This document shows, piece by piece, positions 22,630 to 34,461 of a DNA stretch of 64,000 bases (position 1 is the first letter of the stretch; each line of letters opens with the position of its first letter). The translations under genes were made by a program, and so were the position numbers. This DNA comes from Luzula sylvatica (Eukaryota > Streptophyta > Magnoliopsida > Poales > Juncaceae): NCBI GenBank assembly GCA_946800325.1, contig OX326956.1:41351052-41415051 (forward strand), given 5' to 3'. The notes under the pieces are model-generated. The model was not told the origin of the DNA. It saw nothing but the letters and a program-made list of their open reading frames with translations, and did not search any database.

Positions 22630-24770
22630 AAAGAGAAAAGCAGAGAGATAGGCAACAGAGATAGAGAGCAAAGACCGATCGATCTCGAGTGGTGAGAGGG
22701 GCCGATCTCACCATAGGAGAGCTCGAGCAAGACAGATAGATCTCGAAGAAGGAGGTAAGATGGATTGAGAGCGACAGATCTTTCCATAATGGAGTGTGAG
22801 CAACAATTCTAGGTCACCGGAGATCTTGCCTTTAAAGGTGCGATCTTCTTTTTTTACTGGCAATTAGGATTTAACTGTACTGAGTTCGGATTTTATCTTC
22901 TAAAATTAGGGTTCATTTTAACTCAACTAGGGTTTATTTTTCTGAAATTAGGGTCAATTTTACTAAATTTGTTAAAAGTGATAATGTGATATGGTGTAAT
23001 TTCTTTTATTTTTCCTTAAACCATGAACCCTAATATTTATTTTACTAATTTTGTATGTTTCTTTTAGGCGTTATATCGGTTCTGCAAGAATTCCGATTCA
23101 GATTCATCTTGATGAGAACAAAACCTCTTGAGGTTCTTCGGAGAGAAGGCGACCTGAACGAAGTTGTCGAGGTATTCACCTGTTTTATAAAGGTGCCATA
23201 TTTCAGTCAAAAAAGATTGGTATTAAAGCTCTTTTACTCGATCCATGTACTTTATTCTTAATTAATAAATATTTATTGTTCGTAAGTATATTAATAGTTT
23301 AATATGTTATATTTGTATTAAATTAGTGGAGAGTTTTGTGTCTGCATTGGTAAGTAGGTGCCTTATTAGGTGAAATCCATTCATTTAAAGTCGCTTGGAG
23401 CCTTTTAAAGGAGACTTGTGAATCACTTTATTAATCTATAAATAAAATAATTTATTCTTTAATTTGTAAGGATTATTTGTAAATTTTAATTGATAAGATA
23501 TTATTGGTGTCTATTTAGGTAAGTCACCATGAGACTAAAAGGAGAAGCAATTTTCAGTGTTCAGAACATGATATGACAACCAAATTATGTAATATGATAC
23601 TTAATAGTATGAAATGAAACTAATCCATCCTCTCTTATTTGAAGTTCTAAAAAAGAAAAAAAATATTGTGTATCGTGTGTATTTTCTGAAGACTTCTTTG
23701 TTTTTCACTTTTGCTTTTTTTCTTAAATTTCAAGATCATGTATTCACTCCTTTTTTCCATTATAGCACTTTTGGTAGTTGCTCACAATTTGAGATTTTCT
23801 CCATTATAACCCATGGAATTTCTTAATTTTTATTTCACCATTATGTACTTCCTTTAGAATGACTAAATTTCTTAATTCCTTATTCAGTTTTCAAGTCAAT
23901 ATTTTACAATGACAAAATTAAGATACATCATTAACAAGTACAAGTGAAAGTAGCTTGAAAATTTAAGTGATCACAATGTACATAAATACAAATTTCAATT
24001 CATCTCGTGTCTCTTCGAAAAAAGAAGAATCCGACATATATATCAAACCTCTATCTCTCACTCTTGTACTTGAAGATTTTCAATCTTAATCCAAATTACA
24101 AACCATCAAAACAAATTTTCTTTTTTTGCTGTCCAACAAATTTCAAGAAAAATGACACAAAATTCACAATTGGAGTCACTGATTTTGTGGGTCCCTAATT
24201 TCGACAGTTTGCGAGATGTACCAGTACCAGCACCTGAAACCAAACAAGAAAAGAGAAATTAGCAAAATATCGTACTTGATTAAAATTTTAGTAAAAGTAA
24301 AGGCGAAATTTAAAATACGATTTTTTCTGAATATAGACAATTTTACAATAAGATTGGCTAATAATATGTAAATTTCACTTTACATTGTCCAAATCAAATC
24401 AGAGCATTTCGGTCTAAATTCAAGCAAATAATCAGAGCATCAAATTCACAAATCTAGGAGAGAGAGAGAAGCAAACCACTGTCATTTTCGTGCCAGATGA
24501 GAGAACAAGCCTTTCCGTGCATCCTTCTTGGCCGTCTTATTTGTTTTCCTGAGAACCCTTGGCGAGCAGAGAGATGAGAGAACAAGAGGAAAGAGAGATC
24601 GAGGGAGATTTTTATTTCAGAAAGAAAACAAAGGTGGGGAAAGAAAGGTAGAGATCGGGTCATGGGCTTGTTATGACGTGGCAGACCACTGCCATGTCGA
24701 TGTCACCAATTCGGGGAGAAATGTGGGGAAATAAGTGGGGATAGTATCATTTTCATTACTCATAAAATTG
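22630..24770. other. Intergenic with gene-like scraps, unresolved
   Basis: 22640-23170 carries GA-rich leader-like DNA, several 'agggtttattttt/agggtcaatttt' phrases and a short open patch (23055-23260) after a TTTTAG acceptor-like site. On the reverse strand, 24195-24235 and 24480-24663 could be two small exons around an intron with GT/AG borders. No family is recognisable in any of these, so I do not call a gene. Confidence 0.3.
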
Positions 24771-24920
24771 AGTAATGATACAAACCAATCCCTTTAGACC
24801 ACGAATTAACCACACCTGCCACGTGACAGCCAGCTATTGGCTGCTGCAGCCAATAGCTGGCTGTCACGTGACAGGTGTGGTTAATTCGTGGTCTAAAAAG
24901 TTTGGTTTGTATCATTATTC
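24771..24920. mobile_element. Fold-back MITE, 150 bp, near-perfect hairpin with CACGTG cores
   Basis: The two arms are almost perfect reverse complements from AGTAATGATACAAACC to GGTTTGTATCATTATTC, meeting at a ctgctgcag centre (about 24840). Each arm contains CACGTG inside a tgacag/ctgtca context. The 10-bp direct repeat CATAAAATTG lies on both sides (24761-24770 and 24921-24930), consistent with a 9-10-bp Mutator-type duplication. There is no ORF of interest: the two strand ORFs covering it (24760-24987 and 24775-24963) are near-identical because the DNA is palindromic. A transcript would fold into a long hairpin. Confidence 0.85.
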
Positions 24921-24930
24921 CATAAAATTG

Positions 24931-27449
24931 CCTACTTTCATTGTGTTCGTTAGAAAAAAATAAAAATATTACTCCATTGACTAGCAATTGTTTGTGTTAA
25001 ATTACTTCCCTTGCAAATAAAGTGCATATTCGTCAAAAAATTAATTGGCTCTCTCTTTTGCAAGCGACTATATTTGTATCCAAATAATAAAGCAAGTGTA
25101 CATAAACTTACCTACTTTGACAGTCGTCATTAAAAAAAATTACTCCATTAACTAGCAATTATTGCTAATGGGCTTCCAAGGAATAGCGGAATAGAGAATA
25201 ATGTCTATTCAACTTTATTCCAATAGCGTTCGGTGATATTAATAAAATAAAATTATTGGTTTAAAAGATATAAATAATAACTAATGACCAAACTACCCTT
25301 GTTTATAATTTAACAAGTTAAAAAACTTAAAACAAATACCATAATAATAAAATGAAGATGAACTATTTTAATTCATAAAACAAGTACCGTCATAATAATA
25401 AAAAAATAAGGGCTCAAATTGTAGTTTCATTTGAACTATTCAATGGAGAAAAAAGATATAAAATATATATATTATCATTTAATCTAAGGTAAAAGATATA
25501 AAATATATATTGTTATTTAATCCACGTAAGCAAATGGGGAGGGAGAAGATATAAAAAAAATATATTACCATTTAATCCACGTAAGCAAGAAGAGGAATAG
25601 ATAAGGATAATTTTTGTCACAAAAAAATGCTTAATCCATGGAATAGCACAATTCCATGTTTTACCTGGAAGAGCCCAATTCCACTAATCTGTCTATTTAT
25701 TCTTTGTTCTTTTCATCTTGTTCGGCAAAAATAAGAAGGATTAAGCTATTTATTCCTCTATTCCTTACTTATTTCATGGTTGTCGAACATCATCTAAATC
25801 TTAAATTTGATTTTCCATTTTTGCATAATGAAAAAATTCCATTAACAAACCTTTGAACCCGGCCAATAAATTCATTACAACTCAAGCAGAAGACTCAGTA
25901 TATTACTCGGCCAAAGCCTATAAAAATTAAAATCACATTTAAAAATGTGAAATGAATTTTCCATTTTTTTTTTCTTCGCAGAGGGCTATACAAAAAAACA
26001 AATCGTTAAATTACCAAGCTAAACGTGTATATGACACTATGAGATGAGATACACAAATTATATAAACATAAAATATTCACTAAAAAAGGATTGGAAAAAA
26101 TAACACATAATGTTCTAATTACTGTTGTAACTTGACGAAAAATAAGAACGAATAACAAGAACTAGTCCCGAACCTAACGAAATTTTTTGTTAAACAGTCC
26201 TAACTAAAATTTATAACATTAATTTCTCAAATAAAACCCAAAACTCGAACAGTGAACAGGGCAGGGCCTAATGTGCATTGGGCCTTTAGAGAATTATTTT
26301 CCAATAAAACCCAAATTTATGTATCAAAACTTATCACATTGCTCTTAATTTAGGCAAATATGCGTTTTAAAGTCTCAACTTTTGTTCAGCAAATATGCGT
26401 TTTAAAGTCTCACATGAAGATAATACTTGGTCCCTACTGTGATCTCAATTTCTGCCATGATGGCGTCTACTTAGCTTCAGTCTCTACTTTCTTTTTTCAT
26501 TATGTTATTTCAGTTTTGGTCTGTATTTTATGTATTATATTTATTTCATGTTTATTTCCTTTTATTGTTTCGAGTCTCTGTGCATAGGGCCTTTTGAGAA
26601 TTATTCTCAAATAAAATCCAAAGTTATGATAGCAAAATTTATAACATTCCGCTTATAATTTAGGCCAATTATATGACCTGTTCAAAAATAATTTGTACTT
26701 GGTCTCAACTTTTGTTTCCTAGGTTGTCCCTTTGGGACACAAATTTGACATTAACAAAATGTACTTACTGAATTTAACCTAAACCCTTATTTTTGATTTT
26801 TTTTTTTTTTTTTTTTTTTTAAACTATCTGTGTTACACATGAAATTATTCTCAAAAATAAACTAAAAAAAATCCAGTCTCTTATTTAGATAGAGTTGCTT
26901 TGACTGGTTAGAGATATTAATTTTCATATATTTCATAAATTTTTTTTTTTTTTGAAAATTTCATAAATTTTTTTATGCGATATAAATTGTATCATTTGCA
27001 ATAACTCTCGTAATTGCGCACGTTACTCACTATTGCTACGAAATATTATCACCATGCTACGGACTCTTACACGCCATTTGCAATATTGATTAATTAACAA
27101 TTAATTATACGTTGTTGAAGATGTGGATGCCATGCTTTGTTAGGCCAAACCTTTCCTTTTCTTTTTGTACTTTTAAGAAAATAAAATCAGATGCTTCCCT
27201 TCTTGACGAGTGATACTGATGACAAATTTCAAAAGCTGGTCCAAGTAATACTTGGCTCATTCCTCAATTTAGAGTTTGAACTTAATATCATCTCCATTAC
27301 TTTGAAACTGCAGACATTCTTTTAGCCAGAAAATACATATAACATGATATTACAGGACTCCCACACTGGAGATGAGTTAACAAGATAGAAACGGACCCAC
27401 GTCAGATAAACTATTATCTGGTGAAGGTCTATTCAAATCAGCCATTTAT
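24931..27449. other. AT-rich intergenic with repeated segments
   Basis: No gene. Imperfect copies of a segment reading like aatttataacatt...tctcaaataaaacccaaa occur near 26205, 26310 and 26605, and the phrase aaatatgcgttttaaagtctcaac is duplicated near 26356 and 26391. A poly-T tract lies near 26796-26820. Confidence 0.45.
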
Positions 27450-27505
27450 GTGGGGACACGTCACTAACGTTAAACGTGGGTTCTTCTCAATGGTAAATAT
27501 TATAT
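27450..27505 (+). promoter_or_regulatory. Possible relict promoter of the dehydrogenase gene
   Basis: ACGT cores (gacacgtcac near 27455 and aaacgtggg near 27462) and a TATA-like aatattatatga (27496-27507) lie 60-115 bp before the ATG at 27567. The composition is suggestive only, and the downstream gene is broken. Confidence 0.25.
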
Positions 27506-27566
27506 GAACCGGATCTATTCTACTATTTTTTTCCTCTGCTTTAGGGGAGACTGATCAGGAGCAGAC

Positions 27567-28728
27567 ATGGCTACTGTTCGGATTCAATGGAGAAACGGGG
27601 TTGAGACGATAGCGGTGATCGGAGCAGGCCAGATGGGTTCTGGCATGTCCCAGCTGGCTGCCACCACTGGATTTTCCGTTCTTTTGCATGATACCGACTC
27701 CGCCGCTCTCCAACGGGCTCTCGGATCCATCTCCGTCTCCCTTCGCCGGCTTTCCTCCAAGGGCCTCGTTTCTAAGGTGTTTCTTATAGAATTTTGTATT
27801 TTGAAGTTCCTTTTAGCCAATTCGTATTGCAATTTCGTAAAATTACCACCGATGCTGGTGAAATAAATCACTTGACTTCGACTTCGACTTGGATTTGATA
27901 ATATCTACTGAAGAAATCGATACCAAGTTCTCAATTTTTTTCAGGATATAGTTGATGAATCTATGAAAAGGCTGAAATCTACATCAAACGTAGAAGATCT
28001 AAAAAACGCAGGCGTTATAATCGAAGCCATTGTTGAATCAGAAGAAATCTAGAAGAAATTGTTCATACAACTGGATAAGATAGCAAAACCTTCTACTATT
28101 CTTGCTTCTAACACCAGATCAATTTCCATAACTCGTCTTCCCTCTGCAACTGCTCGCCCCTCCTAGGTTTCCAAATCTCAAAAATATCATATCATTTTGA
28201 ACTAATTTTGAAATTTAAATTTTGAATTTTGTTTTTCAGGTGATAGGGGTGCATTTCATGAATCCGCCCCCAATAATGAAACTAATAGAGATCGTAAGAG
28301 GAGCAGACACGTCAGACAAAGTCTTCGCCATGATAAAATCCTTATCTGAAAGGCTTGGAAAAATCGTCATAACTTCGCAAGATTACCCTGGATTTATCGT
28401 AAATCGCATTCTCAATTCTCATGCCGGTGATAAACGAAGCCTTTTACATTCTATACACTGGGGTGGCCACGAAAGAGGATATCGACACCGGTATGAACTC
28501 GGCACGAACCACCCAATGGGGCCGTTAGAATTAGCCGATTTTATAGGGTTGGATGTGTGTGTTTCAATATTGAATGTTCTTCATAACGGGTTTGGGGATA
28601 GCAAGTATTACCCGTGCCCGTTATTGGTTCAGTACGTGGATGCGAATAGATTGGGCAGCAAGAGAGGAATTGGGGTGTATGATTATCGAAAAGGCGTGAA
28701 TTTGGGCAAACCAAAAGCTTCGTTTTGA
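27567..28728 (+). pseudogene. Broken 3-hydroxybutyryl-CoA dehydrogenase-like gene, three exons
   Basis: Exon 1 (27567-27776) encodes the start and the Rossmann dinucleotide motif ETIAVIGAGQMGSGMSQLAA. Exon 2 (27945-28167) gives DIVDESMKRLKSTSNVEDLK and IIEAIVESEE. Exon 3 (28240-28728) carries VIGVHFMNPPP, the NHPMGPLELADFIGLDV signature and the C-terminal GIGVYDYRK. Introns have GT/AG borders (27777-27944 and 28168-28239). Lesions: TAG at 28050 where the family has Lys; an extra C in the CCCC run near 28140; TAG at 28165-28167 at the end of exon 2 where Gln is usual; a perfect 7-bp tandem duplication ATTCTCA (28408-28421) shifting frame; and a missing base near 28496 shifting it back. The plant family reduces acetoacetyl-CoA or similar, NAD(P)-dependent, probably in peroxisomes. 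Retained introns show that this copy did not arise by retroposition. Confidence 0.9.
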
Positions 28729-29534
28729 ACTTGTTTAATTTTTATCTTTGTGTACGCAAATGAAATACGATTTTACATGAGTATAATTATTAATAATTAA
28801 TTAAATAGAACTGGAATTCTCACTTGTTACGAATTATTTAAATAAGTAATTTACTAATTATCTTCAAATGAAGGGATGGAATCACGACACTTTCATGCTC
28901 TGGAATTCTCCTACCAAAGGAAATTCTCGGTAACACATGGGAGCATGATGGCGACATCATCATGACAACAGCATCCCTCATAGAGCCGTTCTTGATCGCA
29001 GGTCCGCGGCTATTCTTTTTGTCTAGACCTGTTCTTGTAGACCGTCATGTAAATTCATTCTCTTTTCCTTTTTTCGTTTTTTTTCTTCTGTTTTAGGAAT
29101 CAAAGCCCACTTATATGCAGGACGCTAAAAATTGACGTTTAAACTTGAAAATGTTAATTTCTCAGACTTGTAATTTACTAGAATTTTTGTTTAAATTAGA
29201 CAAAATTGACGGATTTTTCTGCATACATAGGGCGATAAAACAACGAATCAATCTCCCCGCTGGATCGAAGCCCAATTGCTAAGCCTGGTACCAACTAATT
29301 CTTCACTTTAAAATACAACGTCTCTTAGAAAATTGAATTTCTTTGAAATTTAAATGTTTGAAATCTAAATTAGGTTCATATTAGAGAATCCTCTCTAGCA
29401 ATTTTATCCCTTTTAGGGGCTAATTCGAATATCGAGAATTCCTCATGGGATATTGGGTTAATATATTTTACTATATTATTATATTTATAAACTTTTATTT
29501 TATTATTTTTTTCGTTTTTGTACTGTTTAAGTAG
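28729..29534. other. Intergenic, nothing recognised
   Basis: 3-prime flank of the dehydrogenase pseudogene. AT-rich, with no convincing ORF or RNA. Confidence 0.5.
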
Positions 29535-29887
29535 TGTTGGTAATACGGGATTCGAATATGGATTCAAATAGAGTTTTTTAATAAATAAATCTCTCTCTTA
29601 TAATTATAATAGGCTCTTACAAGTCTTTCTCTCTTTTCTAATTGATATTTTGATATATTTTTCAATGTGATTAATTACTAAACATCTAAGGCCTATTTAT
29701 AGGTTCCATAAACTTGCATTACAAGACATTACAAAACTTGCCCAAAACTTATTTCCTAAATTACTTTCCTATAATAAATCCTGCCCTATAATAATTTCCT
29801 AAATTACTTTCCTTAAAATAACTTTCCCTAAACTTATATGGGGCAAATTAAACTTGATTTATTATTTTGGGCTTGGACTTATCAACA
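29535..29887 (-). repeat. 3-prime LTR of the RT-less copia element
   Basis: 353-bp terminal repeat with TG...CA ends, next to the polypurine tract. It has roughly 15-18 differences from the other LTR. Confidence 0.88.
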
Positions 29888-31585
29888 AATTCCTCCCTTA
29901 AGCACCACCATCCTCTTCATCATCCCGATCATCGTCATGAAATTTTTTCTTTTTCTTGTACACCCGCTTGACTCCTACGAGCTTGCATCCTTTTGATAAT
30001 TCGACCAAGTCTCACGTCTTGTTATTCTCGATAGCCCAAATCTCTTCATCCATCGCGGCTTGCCATTTCTTGTTTCTCACAGCTTCTTCAAAGAAAATAT
30101 TCTCCGCATCTGCCGAAAGACAAACAAGATGTACCTCACTAGTTGCATCGTACAACAATTGAGGATTTTTCTTTCTCGGACTCTTCTGACTCGGCCTCCT
30201 CATCTTCTATCTCACACTTCTTATTCCAGTCCCATGCGCTCTTCTCATCGGCTCACAACAACTTTTCTTTTAATCGGGTCATACAACTTGTATGCCTTCG
30301 TTTTCTCGTCATATCCAATGAACACGAACTTCTTGCTTTTATCATCGAGCTTCGTCCTCCTTTGATCCGGAACATGTGCATAGGCCACACTTTCGAACAC
30401 CTTGAAATGCGACACCGTCGGATTCTGACTGCTCCAAGCTTCTTGAGGTGTTTTCTCGCCTAATTTCACATGAGGACATCGATTATGTACATACACCGCA
30501 CATTGTACCGCCTCGGCCCAAAATTCTTTTAGCACTCCTTTGCTCTTCAACATCGACCGAACCATGTCGAGAATGGTCCGGTTTTTCCTCTCGGCCACAC
30601 TATTTTGCTGAGGCGAGTATGGCACAGTCAAGAATCTCTTAATTCCTTGCTCCTCACAAAAGCTCGTAAATGCAGTTGACGTTTACTCACCGCCTCTATC
30701 TGACCGCAAAGTTTTGATGTATCGCCCGGTCATCTTCTCGACAAGCACCTTGAACCTTTTGAACACTTCGAAAGCTTCGGATTTTTCATTCAAAAAATAA
30801 ACCCAGGTCCTCCTAGTGTAATCATCAACGAATGTAATAAAATACCTTTTCTCACTAAACGATTTCGGTGTGATTGGACCACAAATGCCGGTGTGCACCA
30901 GCTTGAGAGGGCTTGCTGCTTCATATTTCGCCTTCTTCTGAAATGGGACTCTTGCATGTTTGCCAAGTACGCAACCTTCGCAAAATCTGCTCGTGTAGTC
31001 CATATCTGGCAGACCGTGCACCATGTACTTTTTCGCCAACTCTCGCAAGCCTCCATAGTGCAAATGTCCAAACTGCAAATGCCAGAGCCAAGTTTTGTCC
31101 TCCATGTCGACTCGTAAGCACATTATTTGCACACTTCTCAGGTTGAGCTTCAACATTCGATTCTTTGCCATCTCAACACGCGCAACTAATTGACCTCGCT
31201 TGTCCTTCAGCTGCATCGTTCGATCTTTCATGAAGATCGAGTATTCTCTCTCCAATAGTTGCCCCATGCTGATTATGTTGCTCTTCATCTCAGGCACGTA
31301 ATAGACATTTTCGATATGTCCTTCTTTACCATCCTTCTGATAGAATCGAATTTTACCTTTGCCCTTCACTTGGACCTTTGACGCATCTCCAAATGACACG
31401 TGCCCATCGTTTATCTCCTTCATCTCTACGAAAAGGTGTTTGTGCCCGCACATGTGGTTGCTTGCGCCAGTGTCGAGGTACCAGATCGTATCGCTCTCCG
31501 ATGTGGTGTTTTTGTGAGCCATCATGAGAACACCATCATTTGCCTCCTCTACTAGGTTGGCATTTTCTTTTACCTTTTTCTCGGA
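29888..31585 (-). pseudogene. Copia pol remnant: protease, integrase, truncated RT start
   Basis: In the gag frame after a stop, the reverse strand encodes a protease with the DTGASNHMCG motif, the GAG-pre-integrase HLQFGHLHYGGL...CEGCVLGK zinc-binding segment, and an integrase core (VHTGICGPI, FVDDYTRR, TLRSDRGGE). A stop at 30683-30685 breaks the integrase right after RGGE. The frame then resumes with the VPYSPQQNSVAERKNRT signature and a C-terminal region to another stop and frameshift near 30245. The last part holds only the first residues of the RT region (AAMDEEIWAIENNKT). The catalytic YVDD box of RT and the RNase H domain are absent from the element. Confidence 0.88.
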
Positions 31586-32482
31586 CTAGCACTCCTTCGC
31601 GTAGTGTCCAGGCTTGCCGCAGTTGTAACACTCGACATTTGCTTGACTCGACCAACTTTCTCGTCCACGACCTCGTCCTCTGCCGCGCCAATTTTGCTGA
31701 TTCGGTTGCTTCTTTTCGTCGGAATTATAGTTTCCGCCTCTGCCTAGACCACCAAATCGACCTCCTCGGCCGCGCCCTCTTCCTCGATTGTTCTCAGCGT
31801 ACATCGCCTTCTCTTCATCTATGGTCGCATTTACTTGCAGAGCCTCCTGGTGTGACTCGTTCTTCTTTTTCTTTCGCTGCTCGTGTGCTTCGAGTGAACC
31901 TGCCAATTCATCAACGGTCATTTGATATAAATCTTTCGACTCTTCAATAGCACACACCACGTTTTCAAACTTCTCGGTCAGAGATCGTAGAATCTTCTCA
32001 ACAACTCTTGCGTCGGTTAGAGTTTCTCCGTTGCCCTTTAACTGATTCGCCACTCCTTGTACACGCGAGATGTAATCGGATACTCCCTCCGATTCCTTCA
32101 TCTTCATGGACTCCAATTCGCCTCGCAAAGTCTGAAACCTCACTTGCTTTACTCGGTCAGCACCCTTGAACACTCTCTCCAAAGTGTCACATGCTTCCTT
32201 CGAAGTTTTCGCGCCGGCAATCTTCTGAAAACCCGACTCGTCTACAGCTTGGTACAACAGGTACATGGCGGTCTTGTCCTTCACTCGTTTCTCTTTCATT
32301 GTTTTTAACTGGTTTACCGTCTGCTCCGTTTCGGCAACCGGTTCCGCGTAGCCAGCTTCGACTATCTCCCAAACATCTTGCGCACCGAGTAGCGCCCGCA
32401 TCTGGATATTCCATACTTCGTAATTCGTCTTCGTCAATCGCGGTAGCGGTATATGGCCAAAAGCACTCTCAGAGCTCGCCAT
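31586..32482 (-). CDS. gag: Copia gag polyprotein, open frame
   Basis: 298 residues. The start MASSESAFGHIPLPRL and the phrase YEVWNIQMRALLGAQDVWEIVE are typical of the UBN2-type Gag of plant copia elements. It forms the virus-like particle and binds the RNA. The C-terminus has RGRGRG-rich repeats and a CCHC zinc knuckle, CYNCGKPGHYAKEC. A TAG follows the last Cys directly where the family normally reads on into protease, so Gag and Pol are now separated. The ATG is 17 bases inside the LTR, overlapping the primer-binding site region, the usual position. Gag is the one part still open, so it could be translated if the element is transcribed. Confidence 0.85.
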   Translation of the reverse strand: MASSESAFGHIPLPRLTKTNYEVWNIQMRALLGAQDVWEIVEAGYAEPVAETEQTVNQLKTMKEKRVKDKTAMYLLYQAVDESGFQKIAGAKTSKEACDTLERVFKGADRVKQVRFQTLRGELESMKMKESEGVSDYISRVQGVANQLKGNGETLTDARVVEKILRSLTEKFENVVCAIEESKDLYQMTVDELAGSLEAHEQRKKKKNESHQEALQVNATIDEEKAMYAENNRGRGRGRGGRFGGLGRGGNYNSDEKKQPNQQNWRGRGRGRGRESWSSQANVECYNCGKPGHYAKEC

Positions 32483-32499
32483 TGCTCTGATGCCAATTT

Positions 32500-32850
32500 G
32501 TTGGTAATACGAAATTCGAATATGGATTCAAATAGAGTTTTTTAATAAATAAATCTCTCTCTTATAATTATAATAGGCTCTTACAAGTATTTTTCTCTTT
32601 TCTAATTGATATTTTGATATATTTTTCAATGTGATTAATTGCTAAACATCTAAGACATATTTATAGGCTCCAAAAACTTGCATTACAAGACATTACAAAA
32701 CTTGTCCAAAACTTATTTCCTAAATTAATTTCCTATAATAAATCCTGCCCTATAATAATTTCCTAAATTACTTTTCTTAAAATAACTTTTCCTAAACTTA
32801 TATGGGCCAATTAAACTTGATTTATTATTTTGGACTTGGAACTTATCAAC
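32500..32850 (-). repeat. 5-prime LTR of the RT-less copia element
   Basis: 351-bp copy starting TGTTGGTAATACG and ending CTTATCAAC, so it lacks the terminal A of its partner. The primer-binding site lies just internal. Confidence 0.85.
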
Positions 32851-33722
32851 GGACTGTCATTTTGTGCTACGGGAGAAATAAAAAAGTCAAAATTAATTTT
32901 GTGTTATTTCGGAGAAGATTAATTTTTGAAACTAAAATCAATCTATTCTTTTGGTAAGGCTGTCACGGGAGGAATAAAATAATTGGACGAGATATTGTTC
33001 GTGGGACCAAATCTTATTCTTTTCTTCCATTGCATTTTTAATTGAATCAATGACTCTCATCTACTCATAATCAATTCTTCTGTGTTCTCTCGTGGCCAGA
33101 AACTATATGAAAAAAAAATATGTTAATTAAATCAAATAAATTATTACATTGATAAAAAATTACAAGTGTACCGATGAAATATGTTTTCTCAAGTAATGAA
33201 CTAGATCAAGATGTATTGTAGATTAAGATTAATATTTTTTGAAATAAAATATTTATTATTATTTAATTTTCAATTAAATTATAAACCAACTAATAATATT
33301 TAGGACATTCTCTTACCGAAGGGCCCAAAGTCATGATTTTTCTGCCTCTTTATAGGGCTCTGTTTGCATGATTTGTGGGTTTCGAAGTAACTCGAAATAG
33401 TGGTAACAACAATTACATGCTTGAAAGGTGTTTTTTTTTTTTTTTTTTGGTAGTTTATAGTTTCATTCCGAATTGTGGTGGTCTTGTTATACAAAATGGT
33501 CACAAAATTTTTTAGTCTAGCAATATTACTAGTCATGATCATCTTGTTTTATGGAAAGAGATTATTATATAATGCCATTTATTTTGTTGAATTTGGCAGC
33601 TTGATAATAAATAAAAAAACATAATTTTGCAAGTCTATTTCATTTTAGTATGAATAAATATATTTACTAGACAAATTAAATTGGCAATTTTCAAAATAGA
33701 AGTAGTAGCTTAGCTATACCAC
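32851..33722. other. AT-rich intergenic, nothing recognised
   Basis: No credible ORF. A poly-T tract lies at about 33428-33448. Confidence 0.5.
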
Positions 33723-34220
33723 TAGGGGTGGGCAAATGGTTTGGTTTATTTGGGAACCGAACCGAACCGATCGAATTCGGTTTATTCGGTTCGGTTTTTC
33801 GGTTTATTTGGTTCGGTTCGGTTCAAAAATTGATATCGTTCGGTTTATTCGGTTCGGTTCGGTTCGGTTTTGATATTTCCAGAACCGATTAAACTGAACC
33901 GACCGATTAACACTATTTTTTACTTTTTTATTATGTTCATTTAAAAAAAATTAAAATTTAATACTGTAAAATTAAAAATAACGATAAATACATTTTATGT
34001 GATCTGTTTTTATATTTTTTTACTAAATACCATTTGAATTTTAACATTATAAAATTTCTAATTCGGTTCAACCGAATAAACCGAATAAGAAATTCGATTT
34101 ATTCGGTTCGGTTTTAAATCGGTTCAAATTTTATTCGGTTCGATTCGGTTTGAATTTAGTCCGGTTCGATTTAATTCGATTTGCTCTTATTCGGTTCGGT
34201 TCAATCGAATGTCCATCCTA
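33723..34220. mobile_element. CGGTTCGGTT-rich hAT-like MITE
   Basis: The left end TAGGGGTGGGCAAATGG matches the reverse complement of the right end, TAGGATGGACATTCG, imperfectly. A shared TACCAC lies outside each end (33717-33722 and 34222-34227). Both subterminal parts are dense arrays of TTCGGTTCGGTTTATTCGG in opposite orientation around an AT-rich centre. This layout is widespread in plant genomes as a hAT-type MITE. There is no ORF. Confidence 0.6.
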
Positions 34221-34461
34221 TTACCACCACACAAATTTCAATATTTATTCTGTTATATTTTTTTATACTTAAAAGTTGAAACACAAGAAGAGAGAGAAAA
34301 ACCTAAACACAAACTTTAATTTGCATGGACCACACACAATGTCCATACAATATTTTCGGATATATATAACAAATTATTTACTAGTTTCCATATACACCAA
34401 TTCATACACCAAGATACATAAACAAAAACATCCTACCTGGACCATGCTATACCACGTTCAT

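Larger units (their letters stand above)
29535..32850 (-). mobile_element. Ty1-copia retrotransposon lacking most of RT and all of RNase H
   Basis: Direct LTRs of about 350 bp (29535-29887 and 32500-32850) start TGTTGGTAATACG; the left ends ATCAACA and the right has lost the last A. A polypurine tract (reverse strand AGGGAGGAATT) adjoins the left LTR, and a TGGCATCAGAGC primer-binding site adjoins the right, so it reads on minus. The order is gag, protease, integrase, as in Ty1-copia. After integrase the coding jumps from the start of the RT region (KKWQAAMDEEIWAIE ... YKKKKK) to an acidic DDRDDEEDGGA end and the polypurine tract, so RT and RNase H are deleted. Stops interrupt pol. Flanks (agtag and ggact) do not form a duplication. 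LTR divergence (roughly 5 percent by eye) marks an older insertion. Confidence 0.9.

Noticed and set aside
24454..24663. Small two-exon gene on the minus strand with 24195-24235
   Set aside because: GT/AG borders are possible, but the predicted peptide matches no family I know.
30143..32490. Plus-strand ORFs of 60-136 codons across the copia element
   Set aside because: They are antisense shadows of the gag and pol frames.
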